In this document: positions 36,172 to 45,305 of the stretch, piece by piece
Layout: each line of letters starts with the position of its first letter
Numbering within the stretch: the stretch's first letter is position 1
Assembly (NCBI RefSeq): GCF_003977605.1
Contig: NZ_RYYU01000001.1
Coordinates: 1,378,539 to 1,442,538 of the forward strand
Source: Prevotella koreensis
GTDB lineage: Bacteria > Bacteroidota > Bacteroidia > Bacteroidales > Bacteroidaceae
Length of the DNA: 64,000 bases
Reading direction: 5' to 3'
The notes under the pieces: generated by a model
Told to the model about the DNA's origin: nothing
The model's database searches: none
The model's input: the letters and a program-made list of their open reading frames with translations, nothing else
Translations under genes and position numbers: made by a program

Positions 36172-38226
36172 ATGAACATTTTCAAGCATAGAGAACCTCG
36201 CTTTTGGCGAAAATTTTTCATGCGCGCAGCACTCGTTACGGTGACGGTGACAATAATAGTATGGTTCTTGCCAAAAAATAGTGGTCCACAGTACCAGTAT
36301 GACGTTGGAAAGCCTTGGATGCATGGGTCTTTAATAGCAAAATTCGACTTCCCTATCTATAAGACAGAAGAGAGTATAAAGAATGAGAAAGACAGTATCC
36401 TGAACAATTTTGAGCCTTATTATAACTTCAACGACAGCATCGGACAGACTGCAATAAGAAGACTTAAACACGACTTCGCCGAAGGCATAGCCGGCATGCC
36501 GCCAAACACGGTGGACGTTATTGCCAAAGACCTCGCACAGATATACGAGGCGGGGATTATGGACACGCACGAGTATTCCGAGAACTTCAAGGACACGACG
36601 CGGATGGTGCGCCTCGTGATAGGCAAAACGGCACAAAGCATTGGCGCGAACAACATATACAGTGAGATGTCGGCATACGAACATCTGTTCATCGATGCCC
36701 GACTGTTGCCTTACAGACAACTGTTGCAGAAGTGCAACCTCAACAAATATGTCGTTCCGAACATTATTTATGACAGCAAACGAAGCGAAACAGAGCGTAT
36801 TGACCTGCTGAGCACGGTGACCGTGGCAAACGGAATGGTGATAAGCGGACAGAAGATAATAGACCGGGGAGAAATCGTTGACGACCAAGACGTACTGGTA
36901 CTAAACTCATTAGAGCGCGAAATGGAGAGGCGACAGGCCGGAAAGAACGAGATAAGTTCCACAATCGCAGGGCAGTTCATGTATGTCGCCTTCTTCGTAA
37001 TTCTCTTTACGATCTATCTCGAACTGTTCCGCAAAGACTATTTCTACGGCACTCGGAACATCGCAATGGCCTATTCGCTGATAACATTCTTCCCCATCAT
37101 CGTGTCATTGATGATGCGCCACAACATATTCAATATCTATGTGCTGCCGCTTGCAATAACCCCGATGTTCATAAGGGTGTTCATGGACTCGCGAACGGCA
37201 TTCGTCGCCCACCTCACAATGGTGCTTATATGCGCCGTGGCGGTGAAATATCAGTATGAGTTCATCATAACAGAACTGGTTGCAGGACTCGTGGCGATAT
37301 ACTCTCTGCGCGAACTGACACAGCGTGCACAGGTGTTGCGCGTGGCACTTTACGTCACACTGTCAATGTGTGGAATATTCCTCGCAATGCAGATGATTCA
37401 GGAAAACACAATGGGAAACATCGACACGAGCATCTTGAAATACTTCGCTTTCAATGGTGTGATGCTCCTTTTTGCCTATCCTCTTATGTATGTGGTAGAG
37501 AAAGTATTCGGATTCACAAGTGCCGTGACGCTCGTAGAACTGTCGAACACATCGAAAGAACTGCTAAGAAGATTAAGTGAGGTGGCACCGGGAACATTCC
37601 AGCACTCCATCACCGTCAGCAATCTTGCAGCACAGATAGCCGACCGCATTGGCGCAAAGGCTCAACTCGTGCGAACGGGAGCACTCTATCACGACATCGG
37701 AAAGATGATAAACCCGGTTTTCTTCACCGAAAATCAGGCAAGCGGAGTGAACCCATTAAGCAACATGCCGTGCACGGAAGCGGCACAGGTGATAATAAGT
37801 CACGTAACCGAAGGACTGAAACTGGCCGAACAGGACAACCTGCCACGAGTGATAAAGGACTTCATAAGCACTCACCACGGTGCCGGAAAGACCAAGTATT
37901 TCTATATTACATATAAGAACGAGCACCCCGACGAGGAGGTGGACGAAATGCTTTTCAGTTATCCCGGACCAAATCCGTTCACACGAGAGCAGGCCATACT
38001 GATGATGGCAGACAGCGTCGAGGCAGCCTCACACTCGCTTAGCGAATACACGGAGGAAAGTATCACCAACCTCGTGAACAAAATAATAGACAGCCAAACA
38101 GCCGACGGATTCTTCCAAGACTGCCCTATCACGTTCCACGACATCTCTATGGCAAAACAGGTGCTCATCGAACGACTCAAGGCTATCTACCATACACGCA
38201 TCGTTTATCCGGAATTAAAGAAGTGA
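36172..38226 (+). CDS. 7TMR-HD phosphodiesterase, PgpH type
   Basis: 684-aa membrane protein. N-terminal membrane helix (about residues 18-36), a large extracytoplasmic 7TMR-HDED domain (about 40-270), a seven-helix membrane block (about 270-455), and a C-terminal cytoplasmic HD domain with YHDIGKM (His507-Asp508), ISHVTEGLKLAE and STHHGAGKTKYFY. This architecture is that of PgpH (YqfF), which hydrolyses cyclic di-AMP to pApA in Firmicutes; the same role here is inference. Length is close to the family norm. Divergent from gltX; a TATTTTCG -7-like box is at about 36135. Confidence 0.9.
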   Translation: MNIFKHREPRFWRKFFMRAALVTVTVTIIVWFLPKNSGPQYQYDVGKPWMHGSLIAKFDFPIYKTEESIKNEKDSILNNFEPYYNFNDSIGQTAIRRLKHDFAEGIAGMPPNTVDVIAKDLAQIYEAGIMDTHEYSENFKDTTRMVRLVIGKTAQSIGANNIYSEMSAYEHLFIDARLLPYRQLLQKCNLNKYVVPNIIYDSKRSETERIDLLSTVTVANGMVISGQKIIDRGEIVDDQDVLVLNSLEREMERRQAGKNEISSTIAGQFMYVAFFVILFTIYLELFRKDYFYGTRNIAMAYSLITFFPIIVSLMMRHNIFNIYVLPLAITPMFIRVFMDSRTAFVAHLTMVLICAVAVKYQYEFIITELVAGLVAIYSLRELTQRAQVLRVALYVTLSMCGIFLAMQMIQENTMGNIDTSILKYFAFNGVMLLFAYPLMYVVEKVFGFTSAVTLVELSNTSKELLRRLSEVAPGTFQHSITVSNLAAQIADRIGAKAQLVRTGALYHDIGKMINPVFFTENQASGVNPLSNMPCTEAAQVIISHVTEGLKLAEQDNLPRVIKDFISTHHGAGKTKYFYITYKNEHPDEEVDEMLFSYPGPNPFTREQAILMMADSVEAASHSLSEYTEESITNLVNKIIDSQTADGFFQDCPITFHDISMAKQVLIERLKAIYHTRIVYPELKK

Positions 38227-38269
38227 AACACCTTCCCACGCTGTTCACTTATACCACTTATCCCATTCA

Positions 38270-38317
38270 ATAATCCTGCACATATTGCCCGTTTTGAGCA
38301 AAAATGTGCAGGATTAT
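38270..38317. terminator. Perfect hairpin after the PgpH-type gene
   Basis: ATAATCCTGCACA (38270-38282) is exactly complemented by TGTGCAGGATTAT (38305-38317), and TTGC/GCAA inside the loop can extend the stem. It lies 44 nt after the stop codon. No T-tract follows on the plus strand, so factor-assisted termination or 3' protection is more likely than simple intrinsic termination. Confidence 0.7.
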
Positions 38318-38372
38318 AGTTAAAAAGCATTAAGCACAAGTATTCTTTGTCGGAAATATAGAACAATAACGG

Positions 38373-38380
38373 TAACTTTG
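38373..38380 (+). promoter_or_regulatory. Promoter -7 box (TAACTTTG) of the FadL-type gene
   Basis: TAACTTTG, 28 nt before the ATG at 38409. A TTTG at 38346-38349 lies 23 nt upstream, slightly far for a -33 element. Confidence 0.5.
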
Positions 38381-38408
38381 CAGCCAATTTTTACAAAGAT
38401 TACTTAAG

Positions 38409-39893
38409 ATGACTAAAATTAAATTTAGCGTAACAACGCTGTTGCTTGCCATTGCAAGCAGCACTTTTGCAGGTGGTATTCTCACGAATACCAACCAGAG
38501 TGTGGCATTCCTCAAGAACCCTTCTCGCGACGCAGCGATAGGTCTTGACGGTGTGTATAGCAACCCGGCAGGTGTGGTTTTCATGCCGGAGGGATTCCAT
38601 CTTGCTTTCAACTGGCAGTATGCGCACCAAACACGCACCATCACTTCCACCAACCCGCTATTCCTTTTGGGAAAAAAGAACAGCAGCGCGGTGAAGACTT
38701 TCGAAGGCATAGCAGACGCTCCTTTCATTCCTTCGATACAAGCGGCAATGAACAAAGGCAATTGGAGTCTGCAATTTAATTTCTCCATCCCCGGCGGTGG
38801 CGGTGTATGTGAGTTTGCAAACGGTCTCGGTTCGTTCGAAAGTGCGGTTGGATCGATAGCAAAACAACTCGAACCGCTCGGAGCAACAGGATATGACGTT
38901 GACGCATACATGCGCGGACGACAGTATTTCATCGGTTTGCAGTTGGGCGCGGCATATAAAGTGACACCTAATTTCTCGGTATATGGCGGTCTGCGCGCAC
39001 TCTACGGAGACGCTTCATACAAAGCAAGACTGAGCAACATACAGGTGAAAATGGGTGCAGACACATACGTTGATTTCGCAAGTTTCCTGAACAACGCCAC
39101 CGCAACGATAAACAAGAAGGTATGGCAGACAGAACTCGCAATCGCCAACGGACAGATTACACCGGAGCAGGCAGCACAAGGTCTTGCAACAGCACAGGCC
39201 ACATTGAGACAACTTGAGGCTCTTCAGAAATACTCACAAGGTGTGAACCTGATGAGCAATCAGACCGGATTCGGCATTGCTCCGGTAATCGGCATAGACT
39301 GGAAGGTTGGCGATTTCAACCTTGCAGCAAAGTATGAGTTCAACACTCAGATGAAGATGAAGAACAACTCTACACTCGAAAAGGCGATGGAGATTGAGGC
39401 AATGAACAAATTCCAAGACCAGACTGAAGTTGATGAGGATGCTCCGGCACTGTTCACCATTGGTGCACAATGGACAGCAATACCGGGAGTGAACCTCAGC
39501 CTCGGCTATCATCACTATTTCGACACCGATGCTCACTGGTATAACCACTCAGAGAAGAAACTCGCAGGTGGCACAAACGAGTATCTCGCAGGTGTGGAGT
39601 GGGACATAACGGACAAAATAAACGTATCGGCAGGCGGACAACTCACACGTTACCAACTCACCGACGACTATATGAACGATATGTCATTCGTGGTAAACTC
39701 ATACAGTTACGGCTTCGGCATGACCTATAAATTCAACAAAACGGTCAAGGCTTCGATAGCATATTTCCAGACAAACTACGAGAACTACGACCGCGTGACA
39801 AAGGCCGATCCTAATACAGGCGCAACCATTGTGGGCGATTCGTTCACACGAACAAACCACGCTCTGGGTATCGGAGTTGAAATATCAATATAA
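38409..39893 (+). CDS. FadL/OmpP1/TodX-family outer membrane transporter
   Basis: 494-aa outer membrane barrel of the hydrophobic-compound transporter family. Signal peptide MTKIKFSVTTLLLAIASSTFA precedes GGILTNTNQSVAFLKNPSRDAAIGLDGVYSNPAGVVFMPEGFHLAFNWQY; the Asn-Pro-Ala sequence after a variable start is the family hallmark (the N-terminal hatch). The remainder alternates strands and long loops and ends ALGIGVEISI. Substrates of FadL relatives are long-chain fatty acids or aromatics; the ligand here is not known. Monocistronic, converging on a lipoprotein gene across family A copy A4. Confidence 0.9.
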   Translation: MTKIKFSVTTLLLAIASSTFAGGILTNTNQSVAFLKNPSRDAAIGLDGVYSNPAGVVFMPEGFHLAFNWQYAHQTRTITSTNPLFLLGKKNSSAVKTFEGIADAPFIPSIQAAMNKGNWSLQFNFSIPGGGGVCEFANGLGSFESAVGSIAKQLEPLGATGYDVDAYMRGRQYFIGLQLGAAYKVTPNFSVYGGLRALYGDASYKARLSNIQVKMGADTYVDFASFLNNATATINKKVWQTELAIANGQITPEQAAQGLATAQATLRQLEALQKYSQGVNLMSNQTGFGIAPVIGIDWKVGDFNLAAKYEFNTQMKMKNNSTLEKAMEIEAMNKFQDQTEVDEDAPALFTIGAQWTAIPGVNLSLGYHHYFDTDAHWYNHSEKKLAGGTNEYLAGVEWDITDKINVSAGGQLTRYQLTDDYMNDMSFVVNSYSYGFGMTYKFNKTVKASIAYFQTNYENYDRVTKADPNTGATIVGDSFTRTNHALGIGVEISI

Positions 39894-39937
39894 GAAACAA
39901 TTCCAAATGCGTTTCAATTTATGCTGAATTGCAACGC

Positions 39938-39998
39938 AAATTGGGCGAAATTACCAAACAAAATGGGCGAGATTGCACTGCAATTTCGCCCATTTTGT
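39938..39998. repeat. Family A palindromic element, copy A4
   Basis: AAAATGGGCGAGATTG (39960-39975) faces CAATTTCGCCCATTTT (39981-39996): 15 of 16 pairs, loop CACTG. A preceding AAATTGGGCGAAATTACC unit is part of the element. Located between converging genes. Confidence 0.85.
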
Positions 39999-40024
39999 TT
40001 TTCGAAAGATAAGATGCCGTGTTC

Positions 40025-40924
40025 TTACTTCATAACTTGCATTATGTTAAGAATAGTCTCTTTGTTTCCATCATTTAACCAAACGCGACCAATCTTGTTG
40101 TCAATCTTAGTCACCTTGTAGTCTTTCGTGAACGAACCAACGAATACTCCCTTCACATTATCACCCACACTGTAGTTAGGTTTGATAGGAATAACCTTCA
40201 CTTCGCTCTTATTCGCCTCTTTCAAAGAACTTGCAAAACCAAGATAGAGAACCTTGTCACCATCGACTCTCACTAGCACACCTTCAGTCTTTTTACCGTC
40301 TTCGTTAACCACAATAGGAGCACCCTGTTGGAATTCTCCGTTTTTCAACACAACAAAACTGTTCGGCTTGAGTTGTTCGTTCTCGTGACCTTGTGCGATA
40401 CCTGTACCTTCGGCATTGTAACTAAGATCAAGATAGTGTACCTTAGGCATTGTAGGGTCGCTGTCATCAGTAACGATTGCACGCTGCATTCCTGAACCAC
40501 TCTGCCACCATGTCAAAACCACATCACCCTTCTTCGCCTTCGCATCCTTGTATATAGGAATGAGCAGGTTGTTAGGATAGCGTACATCCTTGCCCGAAAG
40601 TTTGGTGTTGTTTTCACCGGCATCTGCTATTGTAGAATTGTAGTAGATAGCGGTGGCACCTTTGATGTCCTCGCCATCCTCCATAGCAGACTCGTAATTG
40701 CTGGGATAAAGTACATACTCGATGTTATCGACATCCTCAAGTGCAGAACCTTCGGCCATAGTAAAAGAACCCATAGGGCCTATTTTCTTACCTTCTTCAT
40801 TCTTTGTGACATTCTGCTCTGTGCTGTCACCATCTTTGTTTTCACCCTTGTTTTTGCCATTGGTGCAACTTGCAAATACTGTAATGCCAAATGCTAATGC
40901 TGCAAAAAAATAGATCTTTTTCAT
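40025..40924 (-). CDS. Hypothetical lipoprotein
   Basis: 299 aa. MKKIYFFAALAFGITVFASC is a lipoprotein signal with Cys20 as the predicted lipidated residue; a charged, low-complexity linker (NGKNKGENKDGDSTEQNVTKNEEGKK) follows. The rest is a beta-rich domain of unknown family (for example GDVVLTWWQSGSGMQRAIV and YSVGDNVKGVFVGSFTKDYKVTKIDNKIGRVWLND, the latter SH3/Tudor-like in character). No catalytic motif seen. Monocistronic, with a -7 box at 40984-40991. Confidence 0.78.
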   Translation of the reverse strand: MKKIYFFAALAFGITVFASCTNGKNKGENKDGDSTEQNVTKNEEGKKIGPMGSFTMAEGSALEDVDNIEYVLYPSNYESAMEDGEDIKGATAIYYNSTIADAGENNTKLSGKDVRYPNNLLIPIYKDAKAKKGDVVLTWWQSGSGMQRAIVTDDSDPTMPKVHYLDLSYNAEGTGIAQGHENEQLKPNSFVVLKNGEFQQGAPIVVNEDGKKTEGVLVRVDGDKVLYLGFASSLKEANKSEVKVIPIKPNYSVGDNVKGVFVGSFTKDYKVTKIDNKIGRVWLNDGNKETILNIMQVMK

Positions 40925-40983
40925 TTGATTTTCGAATTAAGTTATTAAAATTTAGTCGTTTAAATGTATCTTTGTATGTTTCG

Positions 40984-40991
40984 CAAAGTTA
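40984..40991 (-). promoter_or_regulatory. Promoter -7 box (TAACTTTG) of the lipoprotein gene
   Basis: TAACTTTG on the minus strand, 60 nt before the ATG at 40924. Confidence 0.5.
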
Positions 40992-41046
40992 GTAAAAAAA
41001 ACAATACACATTACTTTTTGAACAATAAAAGCAACGTGATTTAAGT

Positions 41047-41106
41047 TTTTTTGACAGAAGGACAGAAACTATGCACAGAAAGACATGAATTTTTAAAGAC
41101 ATAAAG
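41047..41106. repeat. Family B octamer array, short copy B3
   Basis: TTTTTTTGACAGAAGGACAG, CACAGAAAGACATGAA and AAAGACATAAAGGAGG are units of the same octamer family as B1 and B2, but only one orientation is present, so no long inverted repeat forms. Lies downstream of priA. Confidence 0.65.
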
Positions 41107-41131
41107 GAGGATTTATGCCGGCGTAACGTCA

Positions 41132-43402
41132 TTACAGTGGATCAACATCAAAATAAATCTGAAGCGAGACATATTGTTTGTTCTGCATCATGTCATGCTC
41201 TGCCTGTCTAAGATAGTGGCGCACGAGGGCAAGGTCGATGCCGAGTTCAAGTTTCAATACTATCTTGCGTATATTCATTGTTTTTATTTTTGCCACGGCA
41301 GGCTTATCCGGACCGAGCACTCTCACGCCGAACCACTGTCTCAGTCGCGCCCCCATCTCCATCGCCGCACTCTCTATCACGCGTTCGTCCTTGTGCTTCA
41401 TATATACATATATAAGGTGAGTGAAGGGAGGATAGCGGAAATCGCGCCTCTCCTGTTCAAGGTCTTTGAAGTAAGAAGAGAAATCATTGGCAACCACCTG
41501 TTGCACTATCGGCAGGTCTTTGTTCTTCGTTTGTAACAGCACAAGCCCCCGTCGCCCCTTGCGTCCGGCACGTCCGCTCACCTGCGACATCATCATGAAG
41601 GCATGTTCGTAGGCACGGAAATCGGGATAGTTGAGCATCGAGTCGGCATTGAGGATTCCCACAACGGATACTCGGTCGAAGTCAAGTCCCTTGGTAACCA
41701 TCTGCGTACCGATGAGGATATTTGTCTTTCCGGCCGAGAAGTCACCTATGATGCGCTCGTATGCACTGCGTGTGCGGGTGGTATCGAGATCCATTCGCGC
41801 CACATTTGCATCGGGGAACAGTTCCAGTATCTGGTTTTCCACCTTCTCGGTGCCGAACCCTCTTCCTTTCAAGTCCTGACTATCGCAGTTCGGGCAGCGG
41901 TCGGGCACGCTGTATGTGAAACCGCAATAGTGGCATGTGAGTTGCGATGTGTTCTTATGGAAAGTAAGTGAAACGTCACAGTTGCTGCATCGCGGCACCC
42001 ATCCGCACATCTTGCATTCCACCATTGGTGCAAAACCGCGACGATTCTGGAACAGTATCACCTGCTCGCCCTTATCAAGTGCGCTACGCATCGATCCAAT
42101 AAGTTGGGGCGAGAAAGCACCGTGCATCATCTTCCTTCGCTGCAAGTCTTTCGTATCGACGACACGTATTTCCGGCATCGCGATGTCCTTATAGCGTGTG
42201 GTGAGGGTGGCACCGGCATATTTTCCGGTAAGTACGTTATGGTAAGACTCCGCAGATGGCGTTGCCGTTCCGAGCAAAGTCTTCGCCCCATACATTGCCG
42301 CAAGCACTATCGCCGCCGACCTTGCATGATAGCGCGGGGCAGGGTCTTGCTGCTTGAACGACGTTTCGTGCTCTTCGTCAACTATCACAAGTCCGAGCCG
42401 TTGGAACGGAAGAAAAACGGCAGAGCGGGCTCCCAGCACCACACTGTAAGGCGTTTCGGACAGTTGTTTCTGCCATATCTCAACACGTTCGGCATCGCTG
42501 TATTTTGAATGATATATGCCAAGGCGGTTCCCGAACACCCGTTGCAAGCGTTGCTGCATCTGCACCGTGAGGGCAATCTCAGGCATGAGATAGAGCACTT
42601 GTTCGTGACGGTCGATGGCACGCTTTATCAAGTGTATGTAGAGTTCGGTCTTTCCGCTCGACGTAACACCGTGTAGCAGCACCACATTCTTCTGCAAGAA
42701 TCCCATCAATATGTCGTTATAGGCATCTTGCTGGGCTGCGTTTAGTTTCTGTATTTTCGTATAGTCGGGTTCGGTACTTTGATTAAGCCTCCCCACTTCG
42801 CGCTCGTATTTTATCAAGAAACCTTTGTCTATCAGCGATTTCAACACCGTAGCGGTGCAGTGTGTGGCATTCATCAGTTCGTCGCGCGACAGTTCTGTTA
42901 TCGTTTCTCGCGGCACATCACCCTCCATCTTGTCCCAACCTGTCATGGCAAGGAATGTCTCGAACACGCGGCGTTGCTTGTCGGCGCGTCGCATCATATC
43001 GAGAGCCAAATGCAGATTTTGTTCCGAACGCCATTTGGGTGACAAGTCGAGAAAGGTCTCTGTGCGTGGTTTGTAGCCCTCCTCGCTCTTCATTCCGCTC
43101 GGCATGGCAGCCTTGAAAACATCGCCTATGGGAGACATATAATATTCGGAAATCCACTGCCACAACTTCATCTGCTGCTCGCGAACCACCGGCTGTTCAT
43201 CGAGCACCTGCTCTATCGGCTTCCACTTCATTTCCGGCTCTGTCTGATGTACCTTCACCGCCATAGCAATGTAATGCTTGCTCTTGCCCAACGGCACGAG
43301 AACACGCACGCCCATACTCACACGACCCACCCATTGTTCGGGCAGGCCGTAGGTGAACAGCCCCTCAAGAGGGACGGGAAGTATCACATCTACGAAGTAC
43401 AT
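41132..43402 (-). CDS. priA: Primosomal protein N' (replication restart helicase PriA)
   Basis: 3'-5' DNA helicase that reloads the replisome at stalled forks. 756 aa. N-terminal 3'-end-binding domain (MYFVDVILPVPLEGLFTYGLP), winged-helix region, then helicase motifs: Walker A GVTSSGKT (245-252), DEEH (342-345), a zinc-binding cluster with paired cysteines (CKMCGWVPRCSNC and CHYCGFTYSVPDRCPNC, about 455-500), and QVSGRAGRKGRRG (motif VI). Slightly longer than E. coli PriA. A TAACTTTG box on the minus strand (43433-43440) precedes it. Confidence 0.95.
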   Translation of the reverse strand: MYFVDVILPVPLEGLFTYGLPEQWVGRVSMGVRVLVPLGKSKHYIAMAVKVHQTEPEMKWKPIEQVLDEQPVVREQQMKLWQWISEYYMSPIGDVFKAAMPSGMKSEEGYKPRTETFLDLSPKWRSEQNLHLALDMMRRADKQRRVFETFLAMTGWDKMEGDVPRETITELSRDELMNATHCTATVLKSLIDKGFLIKYEREVGRLNQSTEPDYTKIQKLNAAQQDAYNDILMGFLQKNVVLLHGVTSSGKTELYIHLIKRAIDRHEQVLYLMPEIALTVQMQQRLQRVFGNRLGIYHSKYSDAERVEIWQKQLSETPYSVVLGARSAVFLPFQRLGLVIVDEEHETSFKQQDPAPRYHARSAAIVLAAMYGAKTLLGTATPSAESYHNVLTGKYAGATLTTRYKDIAMPEIRVVDTKDLQRRKMMHGAFSPQLIGSMRSALDKGEQVILFQNRRGFAPMVECKMCGWVPRCSNCDVSLTFHKNTSQLTCHYCGFTYSVPDRCPNCDSQDLKGRGFGTEKVENQILELFPDANVARMDLDTTRTRSAYERIIGDFSAGKTNILIGTQMVTKGLDFDRVSVVGILNADSMLNYPDFRAYEHAFMMMSQVSGRAGRKGRRGLVLLQTKNKDLPIVQQVVANDFSSYFKDLEQERRDFRYPPFTHLIYVYMKHKDERVIESAAMEMGARLRQWFGVRVLGPDKPAVAKIKTMNIRKIVLKLELGIDLALVRHYLRQAEHDMMQNKQYVSLQIYFDVDPL

Positions 43403-43432
43403 AAATATCGCACAATTTGTATGTGGTGCTGC

Positions 43433-43440
43433 AAAGTTAA
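43433..43440 (-). promoter_or_regulatory. Promoter -7 box (TAACTTTG) of priA
   Basis: TAACTTTG on the minus strand, 31 nt before the priA ATG at 43402. Confidence 0.55.
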
Positions 43441-43559
43441 TATTTTTATCGTAGTTTCACGGAGGTATGCACATCATATTTTGCGCTGCAAGGGTAAAAA
43501 TGTTAGTTAAGGATTTCAAATTAGAGGGCAGAATAATGTGAGGAATTAAAAAAAATGGT

Positions 43560-43567
43560 TACTTTTG
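43560..43567 (+). promoter_or_regulatory. Promoter -7 box (TACTTTTG) of pabB-pabC
   Basis: TACTTTTG, 91 nt before the pabB ATG; divergent from the priA promoter. No clear -33 element. Confidence 0.5.
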
Positions 43568-43658
43568 CGACTTTATTGGTGCAGGGATTGGCAGAGAAGA
43601 AGTGTCTCACGTCGGGTTATCATGACCGCATCCTTGTATATTAAATCGGAAACAGGAA

Positions 43659-44642
43659 ATGAAAACATACGACAGGATAGAAGCAGAAAGGAAGATTAAC
43701 GAACTCGGACAGACCGACAAAGCGTTTTTCTTCATTTTCAGTTACGATCAAAGCCAAGTTTATATAGAAGAAACCGAGAATATCGACAGTAACGAACTGT
43801 TGGTGGCATTTCCCGATTTCTCGAACATAAGGCCTGGCATGCCGTGCCTAACGGACAATCCGACGCTTGAGTTCAACCTGCCCGACCGAGAGCAATACGA
43901 ACGAAGCATAAACCTCGTGAAGCGAAACCAGCGTGAGGGAAACAGTTATCTGGCCAACCTCACATGCCGCGTGCCCATAAAGACAAACCTCAGCATGCGC
44001 GACATCTGCCTCCATTCGCAGGCAAGATACCGTTGCTGGCTGAAAGATAGGTTTGTATGCTTCTCGCCGGAGACGTTCATCAAGATCAACAATGGCATCA
44101 TATCTTCTTTCCCTATGAAAGGAACGCTCGATGCTACACTGCCTGATGCCGAGCATTTGCTCATGAACAACAGGAAGGAAGCGGCCGAGCACGCCACGAT
44201 TGTGGATCTTATACGCAACGACCTGAGCCAAGTGGCCGAACAGGTAAGTGTGGAGAGATACAGATATGTGGAGCACCTGACCACACACAAGGGCGAGATA
44301 CTGCAAACAAGTTCGGAAATAACGGGCAGATTGACCGACTATTACCGCGCACATCTCGGCGAAATGCTCCTGCGACTGCTCCCTGCAGGCTCGATAACCG
44401 GTGCTCCGAAACCGAAAACGATGCAGATAATAAGTGAGGCGGAGGGCTACGAACGCGGTTTCTACACAGGAATTATGGGCTATTCAAAGGGCGGCGACAT
44501 GGACACGGCGGTGATGATACGCTTCATTGACCAAGTGAACGGCCAACTATTCTACAAGGCCGGAGGTGGCATTACTGCCCAAAGCAACAACGACGACGAA
44601 TATAACGAAGTGATAGAGAAGATTTATGTGCCGATTTATTGA
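43659..44642 (+). CDS. pabB: Aminodeoxychorismate synthase component I
   Basis: Chorismate-utilising enzyme that forms 4-amino-4-deoxychorismate for folate synthesis. 327 aa; short relative to E. coli PabB (about 450 aa) because the N-terminal part is reduced. The chorismate-binding core is clear: FSPETFIKINNGIISSFPMKGT, ATIVDLIRNDLSQVA, HKGEILQTSSEITG, GSITGAPKPKTM and GFYTGIMGY. The last 17 bases overlap the pabC-like gene, so the two are translationally coupled. Confidence 0.92.
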   Translation: MKTYDRIEAERKINELGQTDKAFFFIFSYDQSQVYIEETENIDSNELLVAFPDFSNIRPGMPCLTDNPTLEFNLPDREQYERSINLVKRNQREGNSYLANLTCRVPIKTNLSMRDICLHSQARYRCWLKDRFVCFSPETFIKINNGIISSFPMKGTLDATLPDAEHLLMNNRKEAAEHATIVDLIRNDLSQVAEQVSVERYRYVEHLTTHKGEILQTSSEITGRLTDYYRAHLGEMLLRLLPAGSITGAPKPKTMQIISEAEGYERGFYTGIMGYSKGGDMDTAVMIRFIDQVNGQLFYKAGGGITAQSNNDDEYNEVIEKIYVPIY

Positions 44643-45222
44643 AACGATAAAGGTTGTCGATGGGAAGATAATGAATCTCGAAAGACATGTGCAACGTGTC
44701 ATGAAGACTGCCAAACACTTCCAATACAACGAATTACACATAGACCGCGAGCGACTTGAAAGCATCGCAAAGGCATCTGTAGGCATTTCAAAACTGCGTT
44801 TCATATATGACTGCACAGGCATTCACGACATCACTTGCACGCCATACATGATGCGCCGGATAAGCCAACTATTGCTTGCTGACGGCAATGCGATTGATTA
44901 CTCGTTCAAATATGAAGACCGGACTATGCTCGACAGCATGAAGAGACACTCCGGAAAAGAAACCGAGATGCTGATAGTGAAAGACGGATTCGTCACCGAC
45001 ACCACCTATACCAACGTGGTTTTCAACGACGGAAAGCAATGGCTGACACCGCGAAAACCGCTTTTGGCAGGCACGAAACGCGCTCTTCTGATAGAAAAAG
45101 GCCTCATCACGGAGCACGACATCAAACCCTCAGACATCAACAACTATCACAGCATCGCACTGTTCAACGCCATGATAGAACTCGGCGAGGCTGTTCTGCC
45201 AATATCGGCAATAAAAAAATAG
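44626..45222 (+). CDS. pabC: Class IV aminotransferase, probable aminodeoxychorismate lyase
   Basis: 198 aa of the fold-type IV PLP family; short but with the core blocks: RFIETIKVVDGKIMNLERHVQRVMKT, KLRFIYDCTG, FVTDTTYTNVVFNDGKQWLTPRKPLLAGTKRALLIEKGLI. It overlaps pabB by 17 nt, which strongly supports the lyase role that removes pyruvate to yield p-aminobenzoate. The PLP lysine cannot be placed with certainty in this compact protein; the Lys in SFKYEDR is a candidate. Confidence 0.85.
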   Translation: MCRFIETIKVVDGKIMNLERHVQRVMKTAKHFQYNELHIDRERLESIAKASVGISKLRFIYDCTGIHDITCTPYMMRRISQLLLADGNAIDYSFKYEDRTMLDSMKRHSGKETEMLIVKDGFVTDTTYTNVVFNDGKQWLTPRKPLLAGTKRALLIEKGLITEHDIKPSDINNYHSIALFNAMIELGEAVLPISAIKK

Positions 45223-45240
45223 TAAACCATTACACGAAAA

Positions 45241-45273
45241 ACGGGCGGCCACTCCAATGGAGCAGTCGCCCGT
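45241..45273. terminator. Hairpin between converging pabC and barrel gene
   Basis: ACGGGCG (45241-45247) pairs with CGCCCGT (45267-45273), with an inner CTCC/GGAG stem. GC-rich and 18 nt after the pabC stop. No T-tract follows, so this is a probable but not canonical terminator, possibly serving both genes. Confidence 0.65.
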
Positions 45274-45305
45274 CGCGCGATTATTACCATTATGGTAAAG
45301 CTTTC

